Notes: generated by a model from the letters alone, not told the origin. DNA of 53,768 nucleotides from DATMER01 sp035536935 (GCA_035536935.1 DATLNC010000256.1:1-53768), one strand, 5' to 3'. Shown: positions 27,501 to 36,750, counted from the first letter of the stretch. Numbers and translations are program-made.

Positions 27501-30500
27501 GGGGCGCGCGCAACCTCGCGGGCCGGTCGAGGAGCTGCTCGCCCGCCTCTGGGAAGAGGTGCTGGGAGGCGGCCGCGTAGGCGCGGAGGACAGCTTCTTC
27601 GACCTCGGCGGCCACTCGCTCCTGGCGGCGCGGCTGGTTTCCCGGGTGCGCGAGGTGTTCGAGGTCGAGCTGCCGCTGGCCGATCTCTTCCAGTCGCCGA
27701 CCGTGAGGTCCCTGGCGCTGCGGATCAAGGCGCTGCGCCGGGGGGAGGAGCGGCCCGCGCCACCGGTGGTGCCGCTTTCCCGCGAGGAGCGGCGGGGCGA
27801 CGCTGGTAGGGACGCTGGTCGGGGAATACCGCTCTCCTTCGCCCAGGAGCGGCTCTGGCTGTTCGAGCGCATGGACCCGGGGGGCACGGTGTTCAACATG
27901 CCGCTCGCGGCGCGCTTCCGCGGCGCGTTGGACGTCCCGGCCCTGGAGCGGAGCCTGTCGGAGGTGGTCCGCCGCCATGAGGTGCTGCGCACCACCTTCC
28001 CCGAGATGGCCGGCCGTCCGGTGCAGCGGATCGCGCCCTACGGAGCCACCTGGGGGTTGCCGCTGGTGGACCTCACTGGACTTGGCGAAGAGGCTCGGGA
28101 GGCGGCGCGCCGACTGGCGCAAGAGCAGGGGCTGCGGCCCTTCGACCTGCAGCGGGAGCCGCCGCTGCGGATCCTTCTGCTGCGCACCGTCTCCGAGCCT
28201 GATACCGACGAGCACGAGCTGCTGGTCACGCTGCACCACATCGCAGCGGATGGCTGGTCACTGGAAGTGCTGGTGCGGGAGCTGGGGGTGCTTTACCGGG
28301 CATTCGCGCGCAGGGAGCCCTCGCCTCTGTCCGACCTTCCCGTGCAGTACGCAGACTGGGCGGTGTGGCAGCGGCGCTGGCTCGAGGGAGAGGCGCTGGA
28401 GTCGCTCCGCTCGGCCTGGCGGCGCCTCCTGGAGGGGGTGCCGACCGTGCTGGAGCTGCCCACGGACCGGCCCCACTCTGCCGTCCAGGGACGACATCGC
28501 GGTACCGTGCGGTCGATCACTCTGGACGGAGATCTGACCCACGCCCTGGAGGCTCTCGGGAGGCCGGCGGGGTGCACCCTCTACATGACTTTGCTGGCTG
28601 CCTTCCAAGTCCTGATCGGGTCGCTCTCGCGCCAGGACGACTTCCTGATCGGCACTCCGGTCGCGGGCCGGAGCCGGGGCGAGACCGAGGGGATGATCGG
28701 GTTCTTCGTCAACATGCTCGCCTTACGGGCGAGGCTGGGGGACCGCCCGACGTTCCGGCAGCTGCTGGCGCGGGTGCGGGAGACCACGCTCGCGGCCTGG
28801 GCGCACCAGGAGATGCCGTTCGACGAGCTGGTGCGGGATCTCCGGCCGGAGCGCGACCCCGGCCGGGCGCCGCTGCTTCAGGTCGTGCTCGCCGAGCAGG
28901 AGAGCCCGGCCTGGGACCTCGACCTGCCGCATGTCTCGGCCGAGCTGCTGCCGCCGGCCGAGGTGGTTGCGCGCTACGACCTGAGCCTCACCGCGGTGCA
29001 CCGGCCTGGAGGGCTCGAGCTCCATCTCACCTGTGACGCCGACCTCTTCGACGAGGCTACGGCCGAGCGTCTGCTCCATCGCTGGGTGGACCTCCTCCGC
29101 GCCGCGTGCGAGCGGCCGGATGCCCGGATCGACGATCTGGTCGAGGCGGACCGGCCTCCGGATCTCTGCGTGCACGAACTGATTGAAGCCCAGGCGAGGC
29201 GCACTCCGGATGCCGAGGCGGTCCGCTTCGCTGACCGTGTCCTCTCCTATGCCGACCTCTCCCTCCGAGCGCGGGTCCTGGCCCACCGGCTGCGGAAGCT
29301 CGGGGTAGGGCCCGACGTCCGGGTCGGCCTCAGCGCCGAGCCCGGTCCCGCCGCTCTGGTCGGCATCCTGGGCATCTGGATGGCCGGGGGAGCCTATGTA
29401 CCCGTGGATCCGGGCGTCCCCGCGGCTCGCCGGGGCTTCTTCCTGGCCGACTCGGGTGCGCTGCTGCTCGTCGCCGATTCCTTCCTCCTGGAGCCGGGTC
29501 CGGATCCCCATCCGGAACCCGATACCATCGAGAGCGGCGCCCGGCCGGAGAACCTGGCCTACGTCCTCTACACCTCGGGCTCCACCGGGGTGCCGAAGGG
29601 AGTGGCCGTCGAGCACCGCCAGCTCGCCCGGTACCTCTCTTTCGTGAACCGCGCGCTCTTCGGAGACCGGGTGCGGAGCTGCCCCTGGATCACCCCGCTG
29701 ACCTTCGACGCCTGCCTGAAGCAGGCCCTCGCACCGCTCCTGCGCGGAGAGACGGTCTGGGGAGCCGAGCCGCCGGTCCTCGTCGCGGAGCTGTCCCGTC
29801 GCGACCGGGTCGGCGTCAACGTCACCCCTTCCCTCTGGCGGGCGCTCCTGGATGACATCGAGTGCTCTGGTGCCGGGTTTCCTGGCGTCGCCCGGGTTTT
29901 CCTGGGCGGCGAGCGGTTGCCCCCCGAGCTGTTCGAGCGCACGGCAGCGGCGCTGCCGGGGGCCGAGATCTGGAACCTCTACGGCCCCACGGAGGCCACG
30001 GCCAATGCCGCGGTTGCCCGCCTGGCGCCCGGCGGCCTCGTGGTGCTGGGCTTCCCGATCGAGGGCACCCGGCTCCACCTGCTCGACTCGGAGATGGGAC
30101 CGGTCCTCCCGGGGGAGGCGGGCGAGATCCACATCGGCGGCTCCGGCGTCGCCCGCGGCTACCTGGGCCGGCCGGAGCTGACCGCGGAGTGCTTCGTCCC
30201 CGATCCGTTCGGGGCCGACCCCGGGGCGCGCCTCTACCGCACCGGCGACCTCGGGCGCTGGACCCGCGACGGGATCGAGTTCCTGGGGCGCATCGATCAC
30301 CAAGTCAAGCTTCGCGGGATCCGGATCGAGCTGGGCGAGGTCGAGGCGCGGCTGGAGCTTCACCCCGAGGTGCGGGAGGCCGCCGTGGTCCTGGCCGGGG
30401 ACCGCCTCGTCGCCTTCGTGGTGGGGGGGGAGGCCGAGGGTCTGCGTGCCGCGCTCGCCGCGGCGCTGCCGGAGCCCATGGTGCCGGCCTCCTTCGTCCT

Positions 30501-33500
30501 CCTCGACCGGCTGCCGCGCCTGCCGAGCGGCAAGGTCGACCGCGCCGCGCTGCAGGGAAGGTTCGAGAAGGCCCCCTCCCCGCGACCCGTCTTGGCGCCG
30601 CGGACAGCGACCGAGAGGCGGCTGGAGGAGATCTGGGCCGAGGTTCTGGCTCGGAAGGCCGTGAGCGTCGAGGACAACTTCTTCGAGCTGGGCGGCCACT
30701 CGATCCAGAGCATTCAGATCAGCCACCGGGCGGCGGCAGCCGGGATCGAGATCACGCCGCGCGATCTGCTGCACCACCCCACGATCGCCGGCCTGGCCGC
30801 GTTCGTGGACGCGCAGCGGAAGCCGCAGGCGCAAGGACAGTCGGCACTCGTACCCGACTTGGACCGCCGTTGCGAGCCGTTCCCGCTCTCCGACATCCAG
30901 CAGGCCTACCTGGTGGGGCGCGCCGAGCTGTTCGAGTTGGGCGGTGTCGGTCCGACGAGCTACCTGGAGGCCGATTGGCCGGAACTGGATGTTCCGCGGT
31001 TGGAGACGGCGTGGAGGCGGCTCGTGGAGCGGCACGACATGCTGCGCGCCGTGGTCCTGCCGGACGGGCGCTGGCAGATCCTTCGCGAGGTTCCGGCCTA
31101 CGAGATCAGGGTCGAGGACAGAGATCCAGGCATTCTGCGGGACGCTTTACGAGAGCAGATGTCGAGACGCCTGTTCGACCCGGCACGCTGGCCGCTGTTC
31201 GAGCTGCGGGTTACGGATGGACGGCGTCTGCATGTGGCGCGCGACCTCCTGATCGGCGACTCGCAGAGCGGCGACGTGCTGTTCCAGGAACTGATGCTCC
31301 TGTATCGCCAACCGGAGGCGCTCCTGCCGCCGCTGGCGGTCTCGGTCCGCGACTACGCCCTGGCCGTGGACGCCCTGCGCGCCGGGGAGGTCGGAAACAA
31401 GGCCTGGGAGTACTGGCGGGAGCGCCTGGCCGGCTTGCCGCCGTCTCCGGACCTGCCGCTGGCGCCGAAGCCGGGCCGCCCCGCCTTCGTCCGGCGGCAC
31501 GGCGAGATCGCAACGGAGGCCCGGACGCGGCTGGACGGGCGGGCGGCGCGCGCCGGGATCACGCCGTCCGTCCTCCTCTGCGCGGCCTTCTCGGAGGTGC
31601 TCGCGGCATGGAGCGGCGGCGACCGGTTCTCGGTCAACGTCCTCTACTCGCGCCGCCTGCCGCTCCACCCCCACGTCGACCATCTGGTGGGGAACTTCGC
31701 CTCGACCGTGCTGCTGGAGGTGGATGGCCTGGAGCCCACGTTCGAGCGCCGGGCGGCGCGGCTCCAGGAGCGGCTCTGGGGGGACCTCCGGCACGGTCTC
31801 GTGAGCGGGGTCGAGGTGCTGCGCGAAGCGAACCGCTTGCACAAGGGCTCCACGAGGGCCGCGATGCCCGTGGTCTTTTCCAGCGTTCTCCCCCTGGCCC
31901 GTGAAAGGGATGAGTTCCCGGAAGGACCGGAGCTGGTCTACAGCAGCGTCCAGACCCCGCAGGTCGCCCTGGAGGTGCTGGTGACCGAGGTGGCGGGGAG
32001 GATCCGCTACACCTGGAACTCGGTGGACGACGCCTTTCCACCCGGTTTCGTCACCGCCATGTTCGAGTCCTACCAGGGCCTGCTGGACCAACTCGCTGAA
32101 GGAGACGACGCATGGCGGAGGGAGGGGCGCGCCCCGGTGCCGCCCGTGCAGCTCGCCCGCCGGCGGAAGATCAACGCCACGGCCGCGCCCGAGCCCGGCT
32201 GGCTCCTCCACGAGCCGATCGCCGCGGATTCGGATGATGTCGCGGTAGTGGCCGCGGACCGCAGGCTCACCTACCGGGAGCTGTCGCGGGAGGCCGATCT
32301 CTTGTCCAAGGACCTGCCACCCGGCGGGCTCATCGCGGTGGTCATGGCGAAAGGCTGGGAGCAGGCGGTCGCGGCGCTGGCGATCCTCCGCGCCGGCGCC
32401 GCCTACCTCCCGATCGACCCCGCGCTGCCCCTGGAGCGCCGCTGGCATCTCCTGGAGCAGGGGGATGTCGAAGTGGCCCTCACCCAACCCCGCTTCGCCG
32501 AGGGGCTCGGCTGGCCGCAGGGCATCCAAGTCGTTGCCGTTGGGAGGGGGGCCCCCTCTCCCGCGCAGCGGGGGAGGGCTGGGGAGGGGGCTTCTTCCGA
32601 CCTCGCCTACGTCCTCTTCACCTCCGGCTCCACCGGCCTGCCCAAGGGCGTCATCATCGACCACCGGGGCGCCGCCAACACCCTCGCCGACATCAACCGC
32701 CGCTTCCGCATCTCCGCGGCCGACCGGGTGCTCGCGCTCTCCTCGCTCAGCTTCGACCTCTCCGTCTGGGACCTCTTCGGCATCCTCGGAGCCGGCGGCC
32801 GGGTGGTGATGCCGGACCCCGAGGCGAGCCGCGATCCCGCCCATTGGCACGAGCGGATCGAGCGCGAAGGGGTGACCATCTGGAATTCGGTGCCGGCGCT
32901 GATGGAGCTTTACGCCGAGTACCTGGAGAGCCACGGCCTGACGGTGCCCGCCTCCCTGCGGCTGGTGATGCTCTCCGGCGACTGGATCCCGGTGTCGCTC
33001 CCGGACCGCCTCCGCAGGCTGGACTCCCGGGCGGAGCTGATCTCCCTCGGCGGCGCCACCGAGGCGTCCATCTGGTCGGTCCTCTTCCCCGTCCGCGAGG
33101 TGGACCCGGCGTGGAGGAGCATCCCGTACGGCCGGCCCATGGCGAACCAGACCCTGCACGTGCTCGACACGCGCCTCGATCCCTCCCCGGACTGGGTGCC
33201 CGGGCAGCTCTACCTCGGCGGTATTGGATTAGCCCTGGGGTACTGGAAGGACGAGGCCAAGACGCGGGCGAGCTTCGTCGTCCATCCCCGGACCGGCGAG
33301 CGGCTGTACCGCACGGGCGACCTGGGCCGCTGGCTGCCGGACGGCAACGTCGAGCTCCTCGGGCGCGAGGACCTTCAAGTCAAGATCCAGGGCTACCGCG
33401 TGGAGCCGGGGGAGATTGAGACCGCGCTGGCCCGGCATCCGGCGGTGCGCGAGGCGGTCGTGACGGCCGTGGGGGAGGCCCGCGGGCACAAGCGCCTGGT

Positions 33501-33927
33501 GGCCTACGTCGTGCTCCGGCGCACTCCCGAACCGCTTGAGCTGCGCGCCTGGCTGGCTGCGCGGCTGCCGGACTACATGGTGCCGCACCTCTACGTGCCG
33601 ATCGAGGCGCTGCCGCTCACCGCCAACGGCAAGGTGGACCGCAAGGCGCTGCCGGCCCCCGAGCCGGCGCGGCGCCCGAGCCGCACGCCTGCGCAACCGC
33701 GCACCACGACCGAAACGCGCATGGCCCGCCTCTGGGAGGAGGTGCTGGGCGTCTCGCCCGTGGGCCTCGACGAGGAGCTGTTCGCTCTGGGCGGGGACTC
33801 GCTGCTGGCGCTGCGCCTGCTCGACGCGATCGAGAGGGAGCTCGGCCGCCGCCTCCCTCTGGCCGCCCTCTTCCAGGAGGCCACGGTGGAGAAGCTGGCG
33901 GCCCTCGTCGAATCTACCGCACCGTGA
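24505..33927 (+). CDS. Nonribosomal peptide synthetase: C-A-T-C-A-T-Cy-A-T
   Basis: This 3140-aa cytosolic assembly line has three complete modules. Module 1: condensation domain with HHLVSDA (residue 176; Ala replaces the usual last Gly), A domain (A3 at 643) and carrier Ser1038. Module 2: condensation domain with intact HHIAADG (residue 1244), A domain (A3 at 1690) and carrier Ser2066. Module 3: a heterocyclization domain, shown by DLLIGDSQS (DxxxxDxxS, residue 2247) replacing the HHxxxDG motif, an A domain (A3 at 2706) and carrier Ser3099 (GGDS). Hand-read codes: module 1 about DALWLGGTFK (close to Val codes), module 3 about DLWNMSLIWK (close to Cys DLYNLSLIWK), module 2 about DAKVFGLANK (not recognised). 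A thiazoline or oxazoline in the product is therefore likely. There is no thioesterase, reductase or C-terminal condensation domain, so another protein must take or release the chain. Confidence 0.95.
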   Translation: MSEPAGAAGEPRARSFGSILDRLREKKREVLPGRDGVVPVARPPSGSPLSFAQQRLWFLAQLRPDDAAYNMAAAVELRGRLEAGALGVAFRQVVQRHEALRTTFTSIAGEPVQVIHPEPAEPPMAVVDLSGLCEGEVERLARVEASRPFDLERGPLLRAMLVRLGPERHLLLLTMHHLVSDAWSLGVLIREVSALYRCAEDLPPLPVQYADFAVWQRAWLQGEALERPLAWWRERLAGAPPALELPAEGQARGSRQTLSLPATAGLEALARAEGTTLFVALLAAFQTLLQRWTGQEDMVIGTPFANRRRAEVQGLIGFFVNTLPIRADLTGRPSFRELLRRAREQVLGVHEHQDLPFERIVEELRPERALGRNPLFQAVLAFQNVPVPALDLPGLTAAPRRVDAGTAMFDLTFDLRQGRDGIGGWIEQGLFGPVTAARLAAHFRSLLAAALDDPDAPAADLPLLSAEERHQLVVEWNDRAAAVPRVAIHRLFEEQADLRPDAVAVEDGRRSLSYAELDAHANRLAGHLRELGVGPEVPVAFCLERSIEAVETVLAILKAGGAYVPLSPSFPAERLAWIMADSGARVLVTAPGTPVPPIPPGIPAVDLGRDAAAIAGRSDERDARDERLAEDPDPDGLAYVLYTSGSTGRSKGVAVTHRNVVRLVRGNDFTEMGPDESWLLLAPLSFDASTLELWGPLLNGGRLVVFPSRVPSLEEIARTVEERGVTSLWLTAGLFHQMLDTHPAALRRLRRLLAGGDVLSPPHVRRALEEGVALGTGLVNGYGPTEGTTFTCCEPLREARETGEATVPIGRPIANARVHVLGAGEEPVPIGVAGELLAGGEGLARGYLGRPDLTAERFVPDPFSKEPGARLYRTGDRVRHLADGRIEFLGRMDLQVKIRGFRIEPGEVEAALTRHPSVADAVVVARETRPDDRRLVAYLVPRAGEPGPAASELRLFLEPTLPAPLIPSTFVILPAFPLTANGKVDRAALPVPLATEPVPGRAQPRGPVEELLARLWEEVLGGGRVGAEDSFFDLGGHSLLAARLVSRVREVFEVELPLADLFQSPTVRSLALRIKALRRGEERPAPPVVPLSREERRGDAGRDAGRGIPLSFAQERLWLFERMDPGGTVFNMPLAARFRGALDVPALERSLSEVVRRHEVLRTTFPEMAGRPVQRIAPYGATWGLPLVDLTGLGEEAREAARRLAQEQGLRPFDLQREPPLRILLLRTVSEPDTDEHELLVTLHHIAADGWSLEVLVRELGVLYRAFARREPSPLSDLPVQYADWAVWQRRWLEGEALESLRSAWRRLLEGVPTVLELPTDRPHSAVQGRHRGTVRSITLDGDLTHALEALGRPAGCTLYMTLLAAFQVLIGSLSRQDDFLIGTPVAGRSRGETEGMIGFFVNMLALRARLGDRPTFRQLLARVRETTLAAWAHQEMPFDELVRDLRPERDPGRAPLLQVVLAEQESPAWDLDLPHVSAELLPPAEVVARYDLSLTAVHRPGGLELHLTCDADLFDEATAERLLHRWVDLLRAACERPDARIDDLVEADRPPDLCVHELIEAQARRTPDAEAVRFADRVLSYADLSLRARVLAHRLRKLGVGPDVRVGLSAEPGPAALVGILGIWMAGGAYVPVDPGVPAARRGFFLADSGALLLVADSFLLEPGPDPHPEPDTIESGARPENLAYVLYTSGSTGVPKGVAVEHRQLARYLSFVNRALFGDRVRSCPWITPLTFDACLKQALAPLLRGETVWGAEPPVLVAELSRRDRVGVNVTPSLWRALLDDIECSGAGFPGVARVFLGGERLPPELFERTAAALPGAEIWNLYGPTEATANAAVARLAPGGLVVLGFPIEGTRLHLLDSEMGPVLPGEAGEIHIGGSGVARGYLGRPELTAECFVPDPFGADPGARLYRTGDLGRWTRDGIEFLGRIDHQVKLRGIRIELGEVEARLELHPEVREAAVVLAGDRLVAFVVGGEAEGLRAALAAALPEPMVPASFVLLDRLPRLPSGKVDRAALQGRFEKAPSPRPVLAPRTATERRLEEIWAEVLARKAVSVEDNFFELGGHSIQSIQISHRAAAAGIEITPRDLLHHPTIAGLAAFVDAQRKPQAQGQSALVPDLDRRCEPFPLSDIQQAYLVGRAELFELGGVGPTSYLEADWPELDVPRLETAWRRLVERHDMLRAVVLPDGRWQILREVPAYEIRVEDRDPGILRDALREQMSRRLFDPARWPLFELRVTDGRRLHVARDLLIGDSQSGDVLFQELMLLYRQPEALLPPLAVSVRDYALAVDALRAGEVGNKAWEYWRERLAGLPPSPDLPLAPKPGRPAFVRRHGEIATEARTRLDGRAARAGITPSVLLCAAFSEVLAAWSGGDRFSVNVLYSRRLPLHPHVDHLVGNFASTVLLEVDGLEPTFERRAARLQERLWGDLRHGLVSGVEVLREANRLHKGSTRAAMPVVFSSVLPLARERDEFPEGPELVYSSVQTPQVALEVLVTEVAGRIRYTWNSVDDAFPPGFVTAMFESYQGLLDQLAEGDDAWRREGRAPVPPVQLARRRKINATAAPEPGWLLHEPIAADSDDVAVVAADRRLTYRELSREADLLSKDLPPGGLIAVVMAKGWEQAVAALAILRAGAAYLPIDPALPLERRWHLLEQGDVEVALTQPRFAEGLGWPQGIQVVAVGRGAPSPAQRGRAGEGASSDLAYVLFTSGSTGLPKGVIIDHRGAANTLADINRRFRISAADRVLALSSLSFDLSVWDLFGILGAGGRVVMPDPEASRDPAHWHERIEREGVTIWNSVPALMELYAEYLESHGLTVPASLRLVMLSGDWIPVSLPDRLRRLDSRAELISLGGATEASIWSVLFPVREVDPAWRSIPYGRPMANQTLHVLDTRLDPSPDWVPGQLYLGGIGLALGYWKDEAKTRASFVVHPRTGERLYRTGDLGRWLPDGNVELLGREDLQVKIQGYRVEPGEIETALARHPAVREAVVTAVGEARGHKRLVAYVVLRRTPEPLELRAWLAARLPDYMVPHLYVPIEALPLTANGKVDRKALPAPEPARRPSRTPAQPRTTTETRMARLWEEVLGVSPVGLDEELFALGGDSLLALRLLDAIERELGRRLPLAALFQEATVEKLAALVESTAP
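32554..32578. repeat. REP-like GC-rich palindrome inside the NRPS coding sequence
   Basis: CCCTCTCCCGC and GCGGGGGAGGG (11-nt arms, one mismatch) flank GCA, within a run of GGGAGGGGG-type sequence from 32541 to 32590. It encodes GRGAPSPAQRGRAGEGA just before A3 of module 3, in a loop that is shorter in the other A domains here. It resembles the interspersed palindromes found between genes in many GC-rich genomes, inserted in frame. Confidence 0.6.
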
Positions 33928-35245
33928 ACGCGCCGCCGAAGGCGCTGATCTCGACGCTGGTCTGGAACACCGTCAGCGAGCGGTCGACCCCGGGGAGGTC
34001 CGATTCGAGCTCCGTGCGCGCCACGCCGAAGGTGAGCCGGACCCTGTCCTCGAGCTGCAGCCGGATCGAGGTGCCGTACGCCGTGAAATCATCCTCCCGC
34101 GGGAGCACCGCGGGTCCCGCCAGCTCGGATATCGCATAATCGTGCACGCCGGTCTCGGCGAACAGATTGACCGAGGAGGCGCGGCCGACCCGCGAGCTGA
34201 TGGCCAGGCCGAGCCGGTCCTCGGTGAAGTGGGAGTAGCTCTCGTCCAGAGAATAGTCGAGCCCGCGGGTGCCGTAGAGGGTATAGCTCAGGCGCCAGCG
34301 GGGCGTCCAGGAGGCCCGGATCCGGCCCGTGGTCTCGTCGAACGGCACGAACTCCGAGCCCGGCTCGGGCTCCAGGGAGCGGAAGGCCAGCCCGCCGTCG
34401 AGCTGGATGCGGGGACCCGTGTAGGCCGCCTCCACGATCGGCGCGGTGCCCGAGTTCGAGCGGTCTCTACCAGACTCTTCAAGGCTGAACTCGGCCTCCG
34501 AGCGCTCGACGCCGGCGCCCAGCCGCAGCCGGTCGCCGGAGCGGTACTCCAGACCGCCGCGCAGCACCCGCTCCTGCCGGTCGAGCTGCTGGAACGGCGG
34601 CAGCCGCGGGTCGCCGCCGAGGTCCTCCGTCAGCGTGTCGAGCTCGAAGGCCTCGGCCGCGGCGAAGACGAAGATGGCGGGGGTGATCTCCAGCTCCAGC
34701 GTGCCCGCGACCCGGTCCTGGCGCGAGTGGATGCGTTGCTCGAACTCGGGCGTGAGCACCCCCTGCTCCTCGGCGCGGCGGACCGTGGCCTCGGCGTTCA
34801 GCCGGTTGAAGAATGCGAACAGCCCGGCCCCGTAATAACCGTTCAGGCGCCGCCGCTCCTCCTGCTCCTGCCACCAGACATACTGCGGCAGGATGTCGAA
34901 GGTGACGAAGGTCTTGGACCCGAAGGGGACGTAGCCCTGGAGGCCGGCGCCCAGGCTGATCGTGAAGTCGGGGTCCTCCTCGACCTGGCTTGTGGGGCCG
35001 CCGCTCGATCCGGAAAAGGCGTCGCTCACGTACGCGGCGTCGCGGATGGCGAACCAGGGGGACAGCCGGAAGGGCCCCCAATGCCAGCGGGCGTTCTCCA
35101 GGGCCTGCTCCATCTGCTCCTTCTTCGAGGTGGAGCGCTGCAGCAGAGTGCCCGGGGCCGTATATTGAGATAACTGGGCGGCCGCGGGAGAGGCGGCGAG
35201 CAGGGCCAAGGCCATGATCGGTCTCGTCAGCGATCGGGTACGCAT
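33914..35245 (-). CDS. Outer-membrane beta-barrel protein (BBP2-like)
   Basis: This 443-aa protein has a signal peptide (MALALLAASPAAAQ) and then alternating hydrophobic/polar strands throughout, ending in a strand closing with aromatic and Arg residues (GGAFTVR). Recurrent patterns such as RLRLGAGVERSEAEF, RWRLSYTLYGTRG and FVTFDILPQYVWW fit a porin-like barrel of about 16-18 strands, as in the BBP2 family near exopolysaccharide loci. CTGGAGG precedes the ATG. The stop overlaps the end of the convergent NRPS by 14 bp. It is divergent from the O-antigen ligase-like gene, so an envelope-polysaccharide role is plausible but not shown. Confidence 0.8.
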   Translation of the reverse strand: MRTRSLTRPIMALALLAASPAAAQLSQYTAPGTLLQRSTSKKEQMEQALENARWHWGPFRLSPWFAIRDAAYVSDAFSGSSGGPTSQVEEDPDFTISLGAGLQGYVPFGSKTFVTFDILPQYVWWQEQEERRRLNGYYGAGLFAFFNRLNAEATVRRAEEQGVLTPEFEQRIHSRQDRVAGTLELEITPAIFVFAAAEAFELDTLTEDLGGDPRLPPFQQLDRQERVLRGGLEYRSGDRLRLGAGVERSEAEFSLEESGRDRSNSGTAPIVEAAYTGPRIQLDGGLAFRSLEPEPGSEFVPFDETTGRIRASWTPRWRLSYTLYGTRGLDYSLDESYSHFTEDRLGLAISSRVGRASSVNLFAETGVHDYAISELAGPAVLPREDDFTAYGTSIRLQLEDRVRLTFGVARTELESDLPGVDRSLTVFQTSVEISAFGGAFTVR

Positions 35246-35268
35246 TCCGCCTCCAGCGATGCAGGCAT

Positions 35269-35274
35269 TAAGAT
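35269..35274 (+). promoter_or_regulatory. TANNNT -10 box for a probably leaderless mRNA
   Basis: TAAGAT ends 6 nt before the GTG start at 35281, leaving no room for a leader. No Shine-Dalgarno sequence is present. The divergent beta-barrel gene starts at 35245. Confidence 0.5.
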
Positions 35275-35280
35275 GGCCGT

Positions 35281-36750
35281 GTGAACGACGGCGGGATCAT
35301 ACGTCATTTCGGGACCGGGATCGCGGTCCTCCTGGCCCTTCTGCTGCTCTGGGCGCCCCTGCCGTTCGCGAGCGTCACGCGCTGGGGCTCGGCGGTCGTG
35401 CAGACGGCGGCGTTCGCCGCGCTGGCCTTCGCGGCGCTGACCGCCCGATCGCGCGATCTCCGGGCCGTGGCGGCGCCGGCCGCGGCCTTGACGGCGATCG
35501 CCGTGCTCGGCGCGCTCCAGTCCCTCTCCTGGCCGCGGCCGCTCGCCTCCGTGCTCTCCCCCCGCCATGCCGGTCTGATGGCTGCCGTCGCTGCCGGACG
35601 ATCGCCACTATCGCCACTATCGCTGGCTCCGGACGCCTCGGGCCGCGCCGCGCTGACCTGGGCCGCGGTGGCGGCCGTGCTGGTCGCCTCCGCGGTGGCC
35701 AGCCGGCGCCGGGACCGCCGCCGCTGGCTGGGCGCGGCGATCCTCGCGGCGGCCCTGTTCCAGGTGCTCTACGGCGCCGGACGCTGGATCGTGCGCGCCA
35801 CGGAGATCTGGGGGGTGAGCGTGCCCGGCGACCCGACCCGGCTGCGCGGCTCGTTCGTCAACCCGGACCATCTGGCCCTGTATCTGGAGATCTCGCTGGC
35901 GATCGCCTTCGCCTGGGGCTGGTGGGCGCTGCGCAGGGCGCGGCTGGAGCTGTCCGCGGAACGCCGGCTGTTGCTCGCGGCGCCGCCGGTCGTGGTGTGG
36001 CTGATCCTGTTCCTCGGCCTCGCCTTCACCGGCTCCCGCGGCGGGCTGGCGGCGGCCGTGTTCGCGGCTGGGGCGCAGGGTCTGCTGCTCGCCGGGGCGG
36101 CCCGCCGCAAGGGGCTCGCCCCGGTCGGAGCGCTGGCGGTTCTGGCCGGCGTGGGAATCGTGGCCGCGGTCAATCTGCAGGCGGGCTTCGGCCGTCTCGC
36201 GGCCACCTCGGCCTACGAGGTCACCTGGAATGCGCGGCGGGAGGTCTACGCCGCCACCTGGGAGCTGTGGCAGGGCTTCCCCTGGCTCGGCACCGGTCTC
36301 GGCGCCTTCCGCGACTCGCTCGCGCTGACCCAGCCCGCGGAGCTGCCGGGTACCTGGTGGCACGCGCACAGCGACTGGCTGGAGCTGCTGGCCACCGTCG
36401 GGTTGCTGGGCGCCATCGCATTCCTCCTCGGGCTCGTCCCTCTGGCGGTCCGGCTGTTCAAAGGCTGGACCGCGGACCGGCGCTCGGAAGACCGCGCGGC
36501 CATCCTCGCGGCCCTGGGCGCCCTGGTCTCCCTCGCGATCCACGAGTCGATCGACTTCGGCCTGACCATGCCGGCCTGCGCGGTCACGCTGGCCGCGCTG
36601 TTGGGCGCCGCCGCCATGGCCTGTGGGACGGAGGGGGGCCCGGACCTCAACGCGACAGCAGCCCGACTGCCCCTGGGACCAGCCGTCCCCCCGAAACCGC
36701 CTCGATCTCCAAGAGGTGGGCGCCGGCGTCGAAAGGGTGGCGGACGGTGA
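35281..36750 (+). CDS. O-antigen ligase/polymerase-like membrane protein
   Basis: The 489-aa protein has about ten to twelve membrane helices. A loop between late helices holds the Wzy_C-type core: RLRGSFVNPDHLALYLE, then AFTGSRGGL and later GTGLGAFRDSL with a large loop containing TWWHAHSDWLELLATVG. These fit the O-antigen ligase/Wzy polymerase family, which joins glycan repeat units in the inner membrane. The GTG start is supported by the TAAGAT box. The last 40 residues (PKPPRSPRGGRRRRKGGGR) look unlike the rest and lie opposite the end of the next, convergent gene. Confidence 0.85.
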   Translation: MNDGGIIRHFGTGIAVLLALLLLWAPLPFASVTRWGSAVVQTAAFAALAFAALTARSRDLRAVAAPAAALTAIAVLGALQSLSWPRPLASVLSPRHAGLMAAVAAGRSPLSPLSLAPDASGRAALTWAAVAAVLVASAVASRRRDRRRWLGAAILAAALFQVLYGAGRWIVRATEIWGVSVPGDPTRLRGSFVNPDHLALYLEISLAIAFAWGWWALRRARLELSAERRLLLAAPPVVVWLILFLGLAFTGSRGGLAAAVFAAGAQGLLLAGAARRKGLAPVGALAVLAGVGIVAAVNLQAGFGRLAATSAYEVTWNARREVYAATWELWQGFPWLGTGLGAFRDSLALTQPAELPGTWWHAHSDWLELLATVGLLGAIAFLLGLVPLAVRLFKGWTADRRSEDRAAILAALGALVSLAIHESIDFGLTMPACAVTLAALLGAAAMACGTEGGPDLNATAARLPLGPAVPPKPPRSPRGGRRRRKGGGR

